Source: CAYUIV01 sp964444925
GTDB taxonomy: Bacteria > Pseudomonadota > Gammaproteobacteria > Diplorickettsiales > Diplorickettsiaceae
DNA length: 64,000 nucleotides
Direction of reading: 5' to 3'
Assembly (NCBI GenBank): GCA_964444925.1
Contig: CAYUIV010000002.1
Span: 1-64,000, forward strand
The notes under the pieces are model-generated. The model did not search any database. It had not been told where the DNA came from and saw nothing but the letters and a program-made list of their open reading frames with translations. Shown in pieces: positions 43,861 to 53,481 of the stretch. The position numbers were made by a program, and so were the translations under genes. The first letter of the stretch is position 1; each line of letters starts with the position of its first letter.

Positions 43861-46266
43861 TTAATGATCACGTAATGTAATCCCATATATTTGTTGTAAA
43901 CCATTAATTACTTTTGTTTTCCATGTATCGACTTCTTGTGTTGTCAAGGTCCTTTCAAAATGTTGCCATCGACATTCTAATGCTAAGCTACGATATTTAG
44001 TATTAGATTCTTTTTGATAAACGTCAAACAGCACAATCTCCTGCAAGTTTGATCCCCCAATTTTTTGAATAGCAGTTACCACTTGATGAAATGTAATGTG
44101 ATGAGGTACCCACAAAGCAAGATCGCGACGTATCGCAGGAAACTTTGAAAAGTGCCGAAATTTTATTGCCTTGGCAGAAGTAGTACCAGTTAAACGCCAT
44201 TCAAACAAATAAGTTGGAGAACTGATTTCATAATGTGAATAGAGTTTAGGGTGTAGTGCCCCCAGCCAGCCAATTGGTTTTTCTCCACGATAGATACGAC
44301 TTGCCTCTTTCTCATGTAGTGCCGGATGCATATCTGCTTGATACGTATAAACAGCATGAGAATCAACAAGCTGTAAACTGTCTTCCACTGTTTTTTTCAA
44401 GTCAAAAAAATCAACAGGGCGCGCTTTCGATCCCCATTGTTTAGGTAACACATTCCCTGTAATAATACCTGCAATCCGTGTTTGTTCCATAATGCCTTCA
44501 AAACGTGTTAAAAACACCGTACCAATTTCAAAAAAACGCAATATCGATAGTTGGCGTTGTTGATGTTTTTTAATTGTTTCAAGTAAACCTACCCATAAAT
44601 TGGTACGAAGCGCCTCAAATACTGTTGAAATTGGATTTTTTAATACAACGGGTGTGACATTTGGCTCCAATAATTTTTGCTCTGATTCTTCAAGAAAGCT
44701 GTAATGGATAGTTTCAGAATAACCTTGATTTGTAAGTAGTTTTCGTACATCCATTAATAATGATTGATCGGTTGAAGAAGAAAGATAAAAAGGAATGAGA
44801 GGAAGTGTTGATGGAATATTATGATAACCGTACACACGAGCAATTTCCTCAATAATATCGACTTCGTTTTCTAAATCAAAACGCCAACTGGGCACACGTA
44901 GTTTTAACTGATGTTCTGATTGATCCATGACCGAAATCTCCAGTCGAGAGAGGATATCCAGCACTGTTTCAATGGGTACAGTGATTCCTAACAGTTTTCG
45001 GATATGTGAGAGTTTAAAATGAATGTTCCGAGATTTCAGCTTTGCTACCTGACTTTCTACTGCAGTCACGGGACCTGCTTTTCCTCCGCAAATATTAAGA
45101 ATCAAATCAATAGTACGTAGCATTGCTGTTTGACAAGCATTAGGATCAATACCTCTTTCAAAACGTTGACTTGCTTCCGTTGATAAACCATAACGACGTG
45201 CCCGTCCGATAATAACTGTAGGATCGAAAGAAGCACTTTCTAGAAAAAGATTAAGTGTATGCGGCATAACGGCACTTGCCATACCGCCCATAATACCTGC
45301 TAATGCTTGTGGTCCTTTTTCATCTGCAATCACTAATGTATCTTGACTTAATATAATGGTTTTTCCATTTAAAAGTTGTAATGATTCTTCTTTGTGTGCA
45401 AAGCGTACAAAAAGCTGATCTGATAAAGTGTCCGCATCAAATACGTGCAAAGGAATACCCCGTTCCAGTAACACGTAATTAGTCACATCAACAGCAGGGT
45501 GAATAGTTTGTATACCGCTGCGTGCTAGTCGATCAGCCATCCAAAAAGGTGTTTTAGCATCCCTACTAATTCCTTTAATTAAACACCCCCGGTAGTCACT
45601 GCAGGCAAGTTCTGCTTTAATTTTTACAAGATACTGCATATCTAGTTTTACGGGATAAGCAATAGGTTCGACTTGCGTCACAAAAGATTGGGTTAATACA
45701 CCCACTTCTCTTGCAATACCTAGCATACTTAGACAATCACCTCGATTTGGAGAAACTTGTACATCAAAAATAGCATCGTTTAGACAGAGATACTGTCGTA
45801 AATCTTCCCCCAAAGGTATATCGAAAGGTAATTCCCAAATTTCTCCCTCTTTAGCGGCGTTTTGAAAAAATTTTTTTAGACCGAGTTCTTCCAAAGAGCA
45901 GAGCATGCCGTGCGAGTCGATACCCCGAATGACTCGCGGCTCAATAGCAATAGTATTTGAAAGACTTGCGCCAGGTAAAGCCACAGCAACGCGTAAACCA
46001 GGTTCAACATTGGTTGCACCACAAACAATTATTTTTTCTGGAATGTATTTAATACCACAATCGACGGTACAAATTTTTAGATACTCTGAACGTGGATGTA
46101 ATATGACTTTAGTAATTTTTCCTGTAATCACTTTATTAAAAGTAATCACTTCTTGCAAAGATGAAACAGTTGTTTCTAATCCTGCATGAGTTAATTTTTC
46201 TGCTAGTTGCACAGCTGGTATTTTAAAAGAAACCCACTCCTTCAGCCAAGACTCAGTAAATTTCAT
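43861..46266 (-). CDS. pheT: Phenylalanyl-tRNA synthetase beta subunit
   Basis: An 801-residue beta subunit with the usual order: N-terminal EMAP/tRNA-binding domain (residues 40-150), B3/B4 editing domain, B5 domain and C-terminal anticodon-binding FDX domain (KFPAIRRDLALWV near 705). It needs PheS to charge tRNA-Phe. pheS is not upstream; the neighbour is the divergent ogt gene, so the usual pheST operon is split. Start MKFTESWLKEWV is standard. Confidence 0.97.
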   Translation of the reverse strand: MKFTESWLKEWVSFKIPAVQLAEKLTHAGLETTVSSLQEVITFNKVITGKITKVILHPRSEYLKICTVDCGIKYIPEKIIVCGATNVEPGLRVAVALPGASLSNTIAIEPRVIRGIDSHGMLCSLEELGLKKFFQNAAKEGEIWELPFDIPLGEDLRQYLCLNDAIFDVQVSPNRGDCLSMLGIAREVGVLTQSFVTQVEPIAYPVKLDMQYLVKIKAELACSDYRGCLIKGISRDAKTPFWMADRLARSGIQTIHPAVDVTNYVLLERGIPLHVFDADTLSDQLFVRFAHKEESLQLLNGKTIILSQDTLVIADEKGPQALAGIMGGMASAVMPHTLNLFLESASFDPTVIIGRARRYGLSTEASQRFERGIDPNACQTAMLRTIDLILNICGGKAGPVTAVESQVAKLKSRNIHFKLSHIRKLLGITVPIETVLDILSRLEISVMDQSEHQLKLRVPSWRFDLENEVDIIEEIARVYGYHNIPSTLPLIPFYLSSSTDQSLLMDVRKLLTNQGYSETIHYSFLEESEQKLLEPNVTPVVLKNPISTVFEALRTNLWVGLLETIKKHQQRQLSILRFFEIGTVFLTRFEGIMEQTRIAGIITGNVLPKQWGSKARPVDFFDLKKTVEDSLQLVDSHAVYTYQADMHPALHEKEASRIYRGEKPIGWLGALHPKLYSHYEISSPTYLFEWRLTGTTSAKAIKFRHFSKFPAIRRDLALWVPHHITFHQVVTAIQKIGGSNLQEIVLFDVYQKESNTKYRSLALECRWQHFERTLTTQEVDTWKTKVINGLQQIYGITLRDH

Positions 46267-46372
46267 AAGTGCTTTATTATTGCAATAAGTTGTAATGAAT
46301 ATTTTTTAGTATGATACTACCCGTGTGATATGAAAACGTTTGGCATTATAAAACAAACTCACTGAATTAGAA

Positions 46373-46888
46373 ATGAAGCCCACCATTTTTTTTGCGCTGA
46401 AACAGTATTCATTAGGGATTCTTTTAGCAGCTCGCACAGTTAAAGGCATTTGTGCTGTTTCTTTAGGTAAAAACAGTAATGACCTTATCAAAACGTTAAA
46501 AAATAGTTTTGCCTTTGCAACATGTATTCAAAAAAAATGTTATTTACAAGAAATTTTTTTTCATCTTGACGATTACTTTGAACAACAAAGATCACTACCC
46601 TCACTTCCGCTCGACGTACTTAAAGGCACTCAATTTGAAAGGCGAGTATGGCATACATTAACGACAGTGCTTCCAGGTGAAACAGACAGTTACAGTCTAT
46701 TTGCAACACGTCTTGGTTTAACATCAAACTATCGGCGTGCCATTGCGTTAGCTTGTAGTAAAAACGAGATTGCACTTTTTTATCCATGTCACCGTCTTGT
46801 TTACAAAAATGGAGATATTTCGGGATATAGATGGGGTACTCAAATTAAAAAAGCATTACTGGCAAAAGAAAAAGGCCAATCACATTGA
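46373..46888 (+). CDS. ogt: Methylated-DNA-protein cysteine methyltransferase
   Basis: A 171-residue suicide repair protein that removes alkyl groups from O6-guanine. The active-site motif is YPCHRLV (usually IPCHRVV) with the acceptor Cys kept; an upstream GTQFERRVWHTL and downstream DISGYRWG match the family. It could equally be an Ada C-terminal homologue. Divergent from pheT. Confidence 0.92.
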   Translation: MKPTIFFALKQYSLGILLAARTVKGICAVSLGKNSNDLIKTLKNSFAFATCIQKKCYLQEIFFHLDDYFEQQRSLPSLPLDVLKGTQFERRVWHTLTTVLPGETDSYSLFATRLGLTSNYRRAIALACSKNEIALFYPCHRLVYKNGDISGYRWGTQIKKALLAKEKGQSH

Positions 46889-46974
46889 CAATATGACGTA
46901 TTTAATGCATGTCAAACACAATGAAACAGTATGTAATTTTATCTGTAGAGAAAACTTTTTTCTTCTGTCGTTGC

Positions 46975-47004
46975 TTGATTTTTAAAACAAGAAGTGATTA
47001 TATT
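46975..47004 (+). promoter_or_regulatory. Candidate promoter of the P450 pair
   Basis: TTGATT (46975-46980), 18-bp spacer, TATATT (46999-47004), with AAGGAG and AGAGGA just downstream before the ATG at 47041. The -10 box has one mismatch, the -35 box two. Confidence 0.4.
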
Positions 47005-47040
47005 TTAAGGAGATACTAAAAAGAGGATTTTTTTAAATCT

Positions 47041-48594
47041 ATGCAATACGCTCCTACATTTATTGCCGTTTTTTTTAGCTGGATACTCTATCAAGTAGCC
47101 TCTCGTTACCATCTCCGCCGTCAACAACAAGAAAAAGCAAAACGTCTAAACTGCCAACCTCCTCCTCAACTGGTTAATCATAGGTTTTTAGGTATCGATC
47201 GCATCGCACAAATTTTCGAAGCAGATCGTGAAAAACGTCTTATGAATCTTTTTGAGTTTCATTTTAAAGACCTAGGTCCCACGATGAAGCAAAAGCTCTT
47301 AGGTCAAGAAACAATAGGTACAATTGATCCAATAAATATTAAAGCAGTACTGCAAGATGGCGACTCGTGGCATGTTGGCAGAGACAGAGCGCATATGATA
47401 GAGCCCCTGTTTGGGAAAGGGGGTATTTTTACAGAAGACGGCGCCTCTTGGAAAGCATCCCGTAAATTATTACAACCGCAATTTAATCATTCACAGTATG
47501 AGGATTTGAAACGACTGGATAAAGTCATTCAAACATTTTTTACTGTTTTAGCACCGCACAACACAGTTAATTTACAACCTTATTTCTTTAAACTAACACT
47601 TGACATTACAACAGATTTCTTATTTGGACAGTCTGTGAATTCCCTTACTAGTCCCGATGAAAGTAAAAATGCACAGTTTGCAATTGCCTTTGATCGTGCA
47701 CAAGATTATGTGGCAAGACGTGCTAGACTCCCCAGTTCTTTTAGCTGGTTAGTGAATTCCAAAGCATCACGAGAAGCTTGCAAAATAGTACATGCTTTTG
47801 CTGATGAAATTATTGACCAACATTTTGTTAAAAACCAAGAAACTTCCCAAGATCGATACGTTTTCTTACATATGCTTGCACAAACGTGTCAAGATCGCAT
47901 CTTATTACGTAGTCAAATTATTAATATGCTAATTGCAGGTCGTGATACAACAGCTTGCCTGCTCACATGGACTTTCTTTCTACTTGTCCGTCATCCTTTA
48001 GTACTTGAGAAGTTAAAAGATGAAATACATCAGGCATTACAAGTAGATGAAAGCATAACGCGTCATACGCTTAAAAATATGTCTTATCTACAAGATATAT
48101 TGAAAGAAGTACTACGCTTATATCCCCCTGTTCCTATAAATATGCGTGTTGCTGCCAAGGACACGACTTTACCTGTTGGTGGTGATGACAAAGGTCAGTC
48201 ACCAATTTTTATCAAAGAAGGTACACTGCTTGGTTTCAGTCTCTACTCAATGCATCGACGAGAAGATTTTTATGGAAAAGATGCGTTACAATTTAGACCT
48301 GAACGTTGGGCAGATCCTTCAATGCCATTGAATAAAAATGTATTCAATAAACAATGGGGATGGTTGCCCTTTAATGGTGGCCCTAGAACCTGCCTTGGTC
48401 AAGAATTTGCATTGACAGAGGCAGCATTTGTAATCGTACGTTTATTGGAACAGTATCCTTATCTTTTCCTACCCCAAAATGAGAAAGTAGTGCCGACTGG
48501 TCAAGAACGAAAAGATACAACGCTCGTACTTTCTAGTGCAGAGGGCTGTTTTGTTAATCTTGGAAATCCTAAAGTGAGGGTACCAAGTTTTTAA
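47041..48594 (+). CDS. Cytochrome P450, membrane-anchored CYP52/CYP86-like (1)
   Basis: A 517-residue haem monooxygenase. An N-terminal hydrophobic anchor (about residues 3-20, TFIAVFFSWILY) precedes the P450 fold: I-helix AGRDTT (299-304), K-helix E356-V-L-R359, a PERW motif, and haem-binding FNGGPRTCLG with the iron-ligating Cys451. The FNGG..CLGQ.FALTEA form and the GRDTT helix are typical of eukaryotic, especially fungal, CYP52 and plant CYP86 fatty-acid/alkane hydroxylases. The N-terminal anchor is also a eukaryotic (ER) trait, rare in bacteria. A fatty-acid or alkane hydroxylase role is likely; substrate and reductase are unknown, and no reductase gene lies nearby. Ancestry by transfer from a eukaryote is inference. 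Confidence 0.92.
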   Translation: MQYAPTFIAVFFSWILYQVASRYHLRRQQQEKAKRLNCQPPPQLVNHRFLGIDRIAQIFEADREKRLMNLFEFHFKDLGPTMKQKLLGQETIGTIDPINIKAVLQDGDSWHVGRDRAHMIEPLFGKGGIFTEDGASWKASRKLLQPQFNHSQYEDLKRLDKVIQTFFTVLAPHNTVNLQPYFFKLTLDITTDFLFGQSVNSLTSPDESKNAQFAIAFDRAQDYVARRARLPSSFSWLVNSKASREACKIVHAFADEIIDQHFVKNQETSQDRYVFLHMLAQTCQDRILLRSQIINMLIAGRDTTACLLTWTFFLLVRHPLVLEKLKDEIHQALQVDESITRHTLKNMSYLQDILKEVLRLYPPVPINMRVAAKDTTLPVGGDDKGQSPIFIKEGTLLGFSLYSMHRREDFYGKDALQFRPERWADPSMPLNKNVFNKQWGWLPFNGGPRTCLGQEFALTEAAFVIVRLLEQYPYLFLPQNEKVVPTGQERKDTTLVLSSAEGCFVNLGNPKVRVPSF

Positions 48595-48667
48595 GAAAAT
48601 ATCGTATTTCTATTTTAGTTTGGAAATTATTATATTGATATAGTTTTTATGAAAACAAGGAGCATAA

Positions 48668-50227
48668 ATGATGATGCTATACGTCTGGTTCTTATTCGTA
48701 AGTTTGATGACTTGGAAAATTTACGACACAATTATTGCAATTTCTCTTAAACGTCAACAGCAATTGGAAGCGGAACAAGGAGGCTATCAACTTCCTCCTC
48801 AACTTGTTCATCGTTGGCCTTTTGGAATAGACCATGTTTACGAAGTTTTAAAAGCGGATGAAGAACATCATTTAATGGAATTTTTACGAAGACGTTTTAA
48901 ACCTATTGGAACTAGCCTTAGACAAATTACATTAGGTAAAGAAACGTTTGGAACGTCTGAGCCTCACAATCTTAGAGTCATGCTACAAGAACTTAAGGAT
49001 TGGCACTTTGGAAATAGAAATGATGTGCTATCTCCTTTTCTTGGAAAAGGAATTTTTACACAAGATGGTAGAGCATGGGAAATTTCTCGTAGACAGCTAT
49101 CACCACATTTTGCTCCTCGTTACTATAAAGACCTGTCCCCTTTTAAACATGTAATGCAAGATTTATATGAGGCATTACAGCCACAACAAGGTACAGTTGA
49201 TTTACAACCTTATTTTTTCAAGCTTACCTTGGATACAATCACCACTTTTTTGTTAGGTAAATCTGCTTCATCTTTACAGCGCAATGCGAGCGATAAAATG
49301 TTACGCTTTGAATCAGCATTTAATCTTGCACAAGGACATGTTTCAAGACGCTCACGACTTCCAGAACCATTAAGATGGTCGCTCATCTATCGATTGTTTT
49401 TTCAAGAGAAAGAGTTTCAAAATGCATGTCACACCGTGCGCTGTTTCGTCAGTGAGATGATCAGTGAAAGCCTTTCTGAAACAAATGATATGCAAAATCG
49501 TTCTAATTTTTTAAATTCAATTGCACAATATCATCAAAACGATCATCAAGCGTTATGTAGTCAGATTATTAATATTTTAGTTGCGGGACGCGATACCACC
49601 GCGTGTCTACTTAGCTGGACATTTTTTCTATTGGTACGTCATCCTGAAGTATTAGAAAATTTGAAAATGGAGATAAATACACTACAAGATGTAACCTACG
49701 ATAGTCTTAAATCAATGGAATATCTTCAAGCGGTGATCAAAGAAGTACTGCGACTGTATCCTTCAGTGCCCATTAATACGCGCAGCACTGTTCGAGACAC
49801 GGCTCTTCCTACAGGAGGAGGTCCAAATTGCAACACACCGATATTTATGCCTAAAGGATCAGACGTAGGCTATAGTCCTTACTTAATGCATCGACGAGAA
49901 GATTTCTATGGAAAAGATGCACTGCAATTTAGACCTGAGCGTTGGGCCGATCCCTCAATGCCACTGAACGCTGATAATGTAGATCCTATTACGAGAGAGT
50001 GGGCTTGGTTACCTTTTAACGGTGGACGTCGAATATGTCTTGGTATGGATTTTGCGCTAACAGAAGCAGCATTTGTGACTGTAAAACTTTTGCAAAAATA
50101 TCCTAACTTATCTTTACCACAGAATGTGCAAGTATATCCAACGGGTCAAGAAGAACAAACGATGACACTTGTTTTATCAAGTACCAAAGGATGTCTTGTA
50201 AATCTTGGAAATACTATCACTCCTTGA
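48668..50227 (+). CDS. Cytochrome P450, membrane-anchored CYP52/CYP86-like (2)
   Basis: A 519-residue paralogue of the gene just upstream (73-bp gap). It has an N-terminal anchor (MMMLYVWFLFVSLMTW), I-helix AGRDTT (306-311), ExxR E359-V-L-R362 and haem loop FNGGRRICLG with Cys457. AAGGAG lies 6 bp before the ATG. A 28-residue block around MHRREDFYGKDALQF is identical to P450 (1), while N-terminal parts differ more. The two probably form one transcript and act on related lipophilic substrates, with separate specificities. It ends in front of a hairpin at 50257-50282. Confidence 0.92.
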   Translation: MMMLYVWFLFVSLMTWKIYDTIIAISLKRQQQLEAEQGGYQLPPQLVHRWPFGIDHVYEVLKADEEHHLMEFLRRRFKPIGTSLRQITLGKETFGTSEPHNLRVMLQELKDWHFGNRNDVLSPFLGKGIFTQDGRAWEISRRQLSPHFAPRYYKDLSPFKHVMQDLYEALQPQQGTVDLQPYFFKLTLDTITTFLLGKSASSLQRNASDKMLRFESAFNLAQGHVSRRSRLPEPLRWSLIYRLFFQEKEFQNACHTVRCFVSEMISESLSETNDMQNRSNFLNSIAQYHQNDHQALCSQIINILVAGRDTTACLLSWTFFLLVRHPEVLENLKMEINTLQDVTYDSLKSMEYLQAVIKEVLRLYPSVPINTRSTVRDTALPTGGGPNCNTPIFMPKGSDVGYSPYLMHRREDFYGKDALQFRPERWADPSMPLNADNVDPITREWAWLPFNGGRRICLGMDFALTEAAFVTVKLLQKYPNLSLPQNVQVYPTGQEEQTMTLVLSSTKGCLVNLGNTITP

Positions 50228-50256
50228 CACAATACTTAGATTGAACGAAGTTTTGT

Positions 50257-50282
50257 TCGATGTATGTGGTTATATACATCGA
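50257..50282. terminator. 9-bp hairpin between P450 (2) and mscS
   Basis: Arms TCGATGTAT (50257-50265) and ATACATCGA (50274-50282) with an 8-nt loop, between convergent genes. It is a plausible shared terminator, though no T-run follows. Confidence 0.45.
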
Positions 50283-50330
50283 GGCATTAAATATGTAGAT
50301 ACGTGTAGATCAAGTGAATGCCATTTTTTA

Positions 50331-51572
50331 TTATGGTAAATCTTTGGTTTGCTCTGTTTGTAGATAAGTGAGTAATTGTTCACGCACAGTATCTTTTAGT
50401 TTTGCTAAGTCTATACCGTCTTTTGCACTCACATTAAGTTTCAATTCGATGATACCGCTTTTAAGATCATTGACTAATAATTCGCCAATTTTCTTATCCC
50501 AAAGCGTATTTTCTTGTAATATTTCATGAAATTTTCTGCGAACTTCTTCGATTTGAGTATCATATTTAACATATACCATGATATGTCCTGATAGATTCAA
50601 GGAACAACGTGTCCAATTTTTAAATGTACGTGTTAAAAAATCACCACTTGGCACAATCACTTGTGCTCCGTCAATTAATGTAACAACAACATAATGTAAG
50701 TTAATTGCTGTGATCGTTCCTGTTTCTCCGTTAATTGTTACAGTATCATTCATACGAATGGGTTGAGAAATAGCCAATTGTAAACCATGAAAAAGACTTT
50801 CCAGCAAACCTCTAGCTGAAAATCCTATGACAATACCTGAGATACCTGCTGAAGCAAAAATGGCACCACCTACAGATCGGACACGATCAAATGTCATTAA
50901 AATAGCAGCGATGATGATTACGCTTAACAAAACAATTAAAATGCGTTTTATGATCGCAATATGCGTATAAGCACCTCTTGCACTTAGACTATCTTGTAAA
51001 TGATCACGATTATGCTGGATAAAAAATAGCTCACCCATTTGGATGCATTGGAATGCAGCCCATCCTGCTGCTGAAATAATTGCTACTTGATTTAATTGAT
51101 GAATGGCGGCAATCCATCTAGGCGGTATGTCTAGCAAAGCACATGCTTCATTAAATAAGATAATAACTACTGCGATTTTGAATAAGCGTCCAAAAGGTAA
51201 GATGACATTTACGAGCCGATTGTCATCATAATTTGCAATGTAAGCAAACGCAGTGTTGATTAAACTGGCGATAACACCGTAGATTGCAATGAGTAACAAA
51301 ATATTTGCACTATCTAATAAAAGTCGGTACCCTATTCTGTCTGAAATGAGTGGATGCCAAAGGTTTGGCGTTGAATGTAAGCTTGACCAAGCAGCAACGA
51401 CAACTAATAAAACGCTACTCGATACCCACACTTGTGTGCGAAACCGTTTTAATAAATGCGAAGCAGGATAAGTTGCTTCTTCCGGTTGAACTGCTTGAGC
51501 TCGATACCAAAAGAATGCGATGATAGCAAGAGTTAAAACTGATGCAATAGCACTAATGGACTGAATTTCCAT
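50331..51572 (-). CDS. MscS-family mechanosensitive channel
   Basis: A 413-residue inner-membrane protein with about five hydrophobic segments. The pore-lining helix and following beta domain (GGAIFASAGISGIVIGFSARGLLESLFHG, core GISGIVIGFSARGL, then PIRMNDTVTINGETGTI) define the MscS family. Such channels open on membrane tension to release solutes during osmotic downshock. Length is greater than E. coli MscS (286) because of extra N-terminal membrane segments. Divergent from the ABC permease gene. Confidence 0.9.
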   Translation of the reverse strand: MEIQSISAIASVLTLAIIAFFWYRAQAVQPEEATYPASHLLKRFRTQVWVSSSVLLVVVAAWSSLHSTPNLWHPLISDRIGYRLLLDSANILLLIAIYGVIASLINTAFAYIANYDDNRLVNVILPFGRLFKIAVVIILFNEACALLDIPPRWIAAIHQLNQVAIISAAGWAAFQCIQMGELFFIQHNRDHLQDSLSARGAYTHIAIIKRILIVLLSVIIIAAILMTFDRVRSVGGAIFASAGISGIVIGFSARGLLESLFHGLQLAISQPIRMNDTVTINGETGTITAINLHYVVVTLIDGAQVIVPSGDFLTRTFKNWTRCSLNLSGHIMVYVKYDTQIEEVRRKFHEILQENTLWDKKIGELLVNDLKSGIIELKLNVSAKDGIDLAKLKDTVREQLLTYLQTEQTKDLP

Positions 51573-51724
51573 AATAAGATAGCTCTCTAAAACAAATTAG
51601 GATGAATGAATTTATCACGAATCACTACCCACAAAAATACTAAATCTAGCATTGATAATCAAGTGTTAGAAAGCATCATGCCCCTATCAAGATAAAATTT
51701 TGGTTTATTACGTCAATTTATCAT

Positions 51725-53476
51725 GTGCAAAAAATTATCATGAAAGTAAAAAGAGTTTTTCCTTGGGCTAACAACACGATCGCCCATTTACCAAATCAGT
51801 GGGATATTTTTGCAATTAGTTTACTCTTAGGCTTTTTAGGATGGCTAGTTTGGTGCGGTGCTCAAATGGCTGCACCCTATAAATTAGGACAAGTCTTTAC
51901 TATTTCTTTAGACAGTATACAACTCCCTCACTATGCCGCTTTAACTGTGATGCGAATGCTCATTGCATTAATGTGCTCACTTTTATTCACGCTAATTGTA
52001 GGAACAATTGCAGCTAAGAATGAACCTGCAAGTCGTTGGATCATTCCTTTAATTGATGTTTTACAATCTGTACCAGTGTTAGGATTTTTATCTTTAACTG
52101 TGACAGGTTTCATTAGACTGTTTCCAGGAAGCCGTATTGGTCCAGAATGTGCCGCTATCTTTGCAATTTTTACAGCACAAGTGTGGAACATGACCTTAAG
52201 CTTTTATCAAAGCTTGAAAGCTATCCCAAATGAACTGAGGGAAGCAACCACTCTTTTTCAACTTTCTTCATGGCAACGTTTTTGGCGTTTAGAAGTGCCT
52301 TGTGCTATCCCCGCTTTATTATGGAATATGATGCTTTCTATGTCAGGAAGTTGGGTATTTTTAGTTGCTTCTGAATCCATTGCCGTTGCAAATCAAACAA
52401 TTCATTTACCAGGTATTGGTTCTTATTTGGGATTTGCAATTGCTTCGAGTAATTTTACAGCGGTATTACAGGCCGTTGGTACCATGCTGATTGTAATTTT
52501 GCTCTACGATCAACTATTTTTTAGACCTTTGTTGGTTTGGTCTCATAAATTCGCATTACATGATATTTCAACTGAACATATGCCACGGGCATGGCTCATT
52601 ACTATCTTGCAAAGAACGCGTATTCTTAAATCGTTACACATGCTGTTACGTTATGGTAGTGAAAAATTGCTACAAGCAAGAATTTTCAATTATAATTATT
52701 TAACATCATCCCACGACAATAATGCCAAAAATGCACCCTATATAGCGGTTAAGAAGTTAATGACGACGGGCTTATTTTTACTGTTATGTGCTACTTTGCT
52801 GTATTTTGCAACACATTATATTGAATGGAAACTCGCGCCAAAAAGTTTACTACTGGGTAGCTTTACTGCATTTCGTGTGATCACTGCTGTATTGGTTAGC
52901 AGTGTAATCTGGATCCCAATTGGTATATGGATCGGCCTGCGACCTCATTTGACTACTATTGTTCAACCCATTGCACAGTTTCTCGCCGCTTTTCCTGCAA
53001 ATGTTTTATTTCCTGTTGTCGTCATTACTTTATTGAAATTTCATCTTTCTTTTGAAGTCGGAGTACTGCCCTTAATGATTTTAGGAACACAATGGTACAT
53101 TTTGTTTAACGTGATTGCAGGTATGCGTGCTATTCCAAAAGAACTTTATCAAATGTCACAAAACTTTAATTTAAAAGGTTGGATTTGGTGGAAACATTTC
53201 ATTTTACCAAGCATTTTCTCTCATCTAATTATTGGTATTATGACTGCTGTAGGCGCCGCTTGGAACATTAGTGTTGTTGCAGAAGTGATGCAATGGGGAG
53301 AAAATACATTAACTGTAAAAGGACTTGGCTCTTATATTGCAAAGGCAAGCGTGCAGGGTAATTTTCAAGCAGTGGCAATGGGCATGATTGCAATGAGTAG
53401 CTGGGTGCTGATGATGAATTATTTTATCTGGCAACCTTTATACCAATTAGCACAATCTAAATATAAAATGGGATAA
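51725..53476 (+). CDS. ABC transporter permease with two fused membrane domains
   Basis: A 583-residue inner-membrane protein of the nitrate/sulfonate/taurine-type (BPD_transp_1) class, containing two permease domains in tandem: about residues 55-275 (EAA-like LREATTLFQLSSWQRFWRLEVP, core ELREATTLF) and 375-580 (PKELYQMSQNFNLKGWIWW, core PKELYQMSQ). Fusing both halves makes a complete pore in one chain. The ATPase follows after 5 bp. No periplasmic binding protein is encoded nearby, so the substrate is unknown. Confidence 0.88.
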   Translation: MQKIIMKVKRVFPWANNTIAHLPNQWDIFAISLLLGFLGWLVWCGAQMAAPYKLGQVFTISLDSIQLPHYAALTVMRMLIALMCSLLFTLIVGTIAAKNEPASRWIIPLIDVLQSVPVLGFLSLTVTGFIRLFPGSRIGPECAAIFAIFTAQVWNMTLSFYQSLKAIPNELREATTLFQLSSWQRFWRLEVPCAIPALLWNMMLSMSGSWVFLVASESIAVANQTIHLPGIGSYLGFAIASSNFTAVLQAVGTMLIVILLYDQLFFRPLLVWSHKFALHDISTEHMPRAWLITILQRTRILKSLHMLLRYGSEKLLQARIFNYNYLTSSHDNNAKNAPYIAVKKLMTTGLFLLLCATLLYFATHYIEWKLAPKSLLLGSFTAFRVITAVLVSSVIWIPIGIWIGLRPHLTTIVQPIAQFLAAFPANVLFPVVVITLLKFHLSFEVGVLPLMILGTQWYILFNVIAGMRAIPKELYQMSQNFNLKGWIWWKHFILPSIFSHLIIGIMTAVGAAWNISVVAEVMQWGENTLTVKGLGSYIAKASVQGNFQAVAMGMIAMSSWVLMMNYFIWQPLYQLAQSKYKMG

Positions 53477-53481
53477 ATCGC

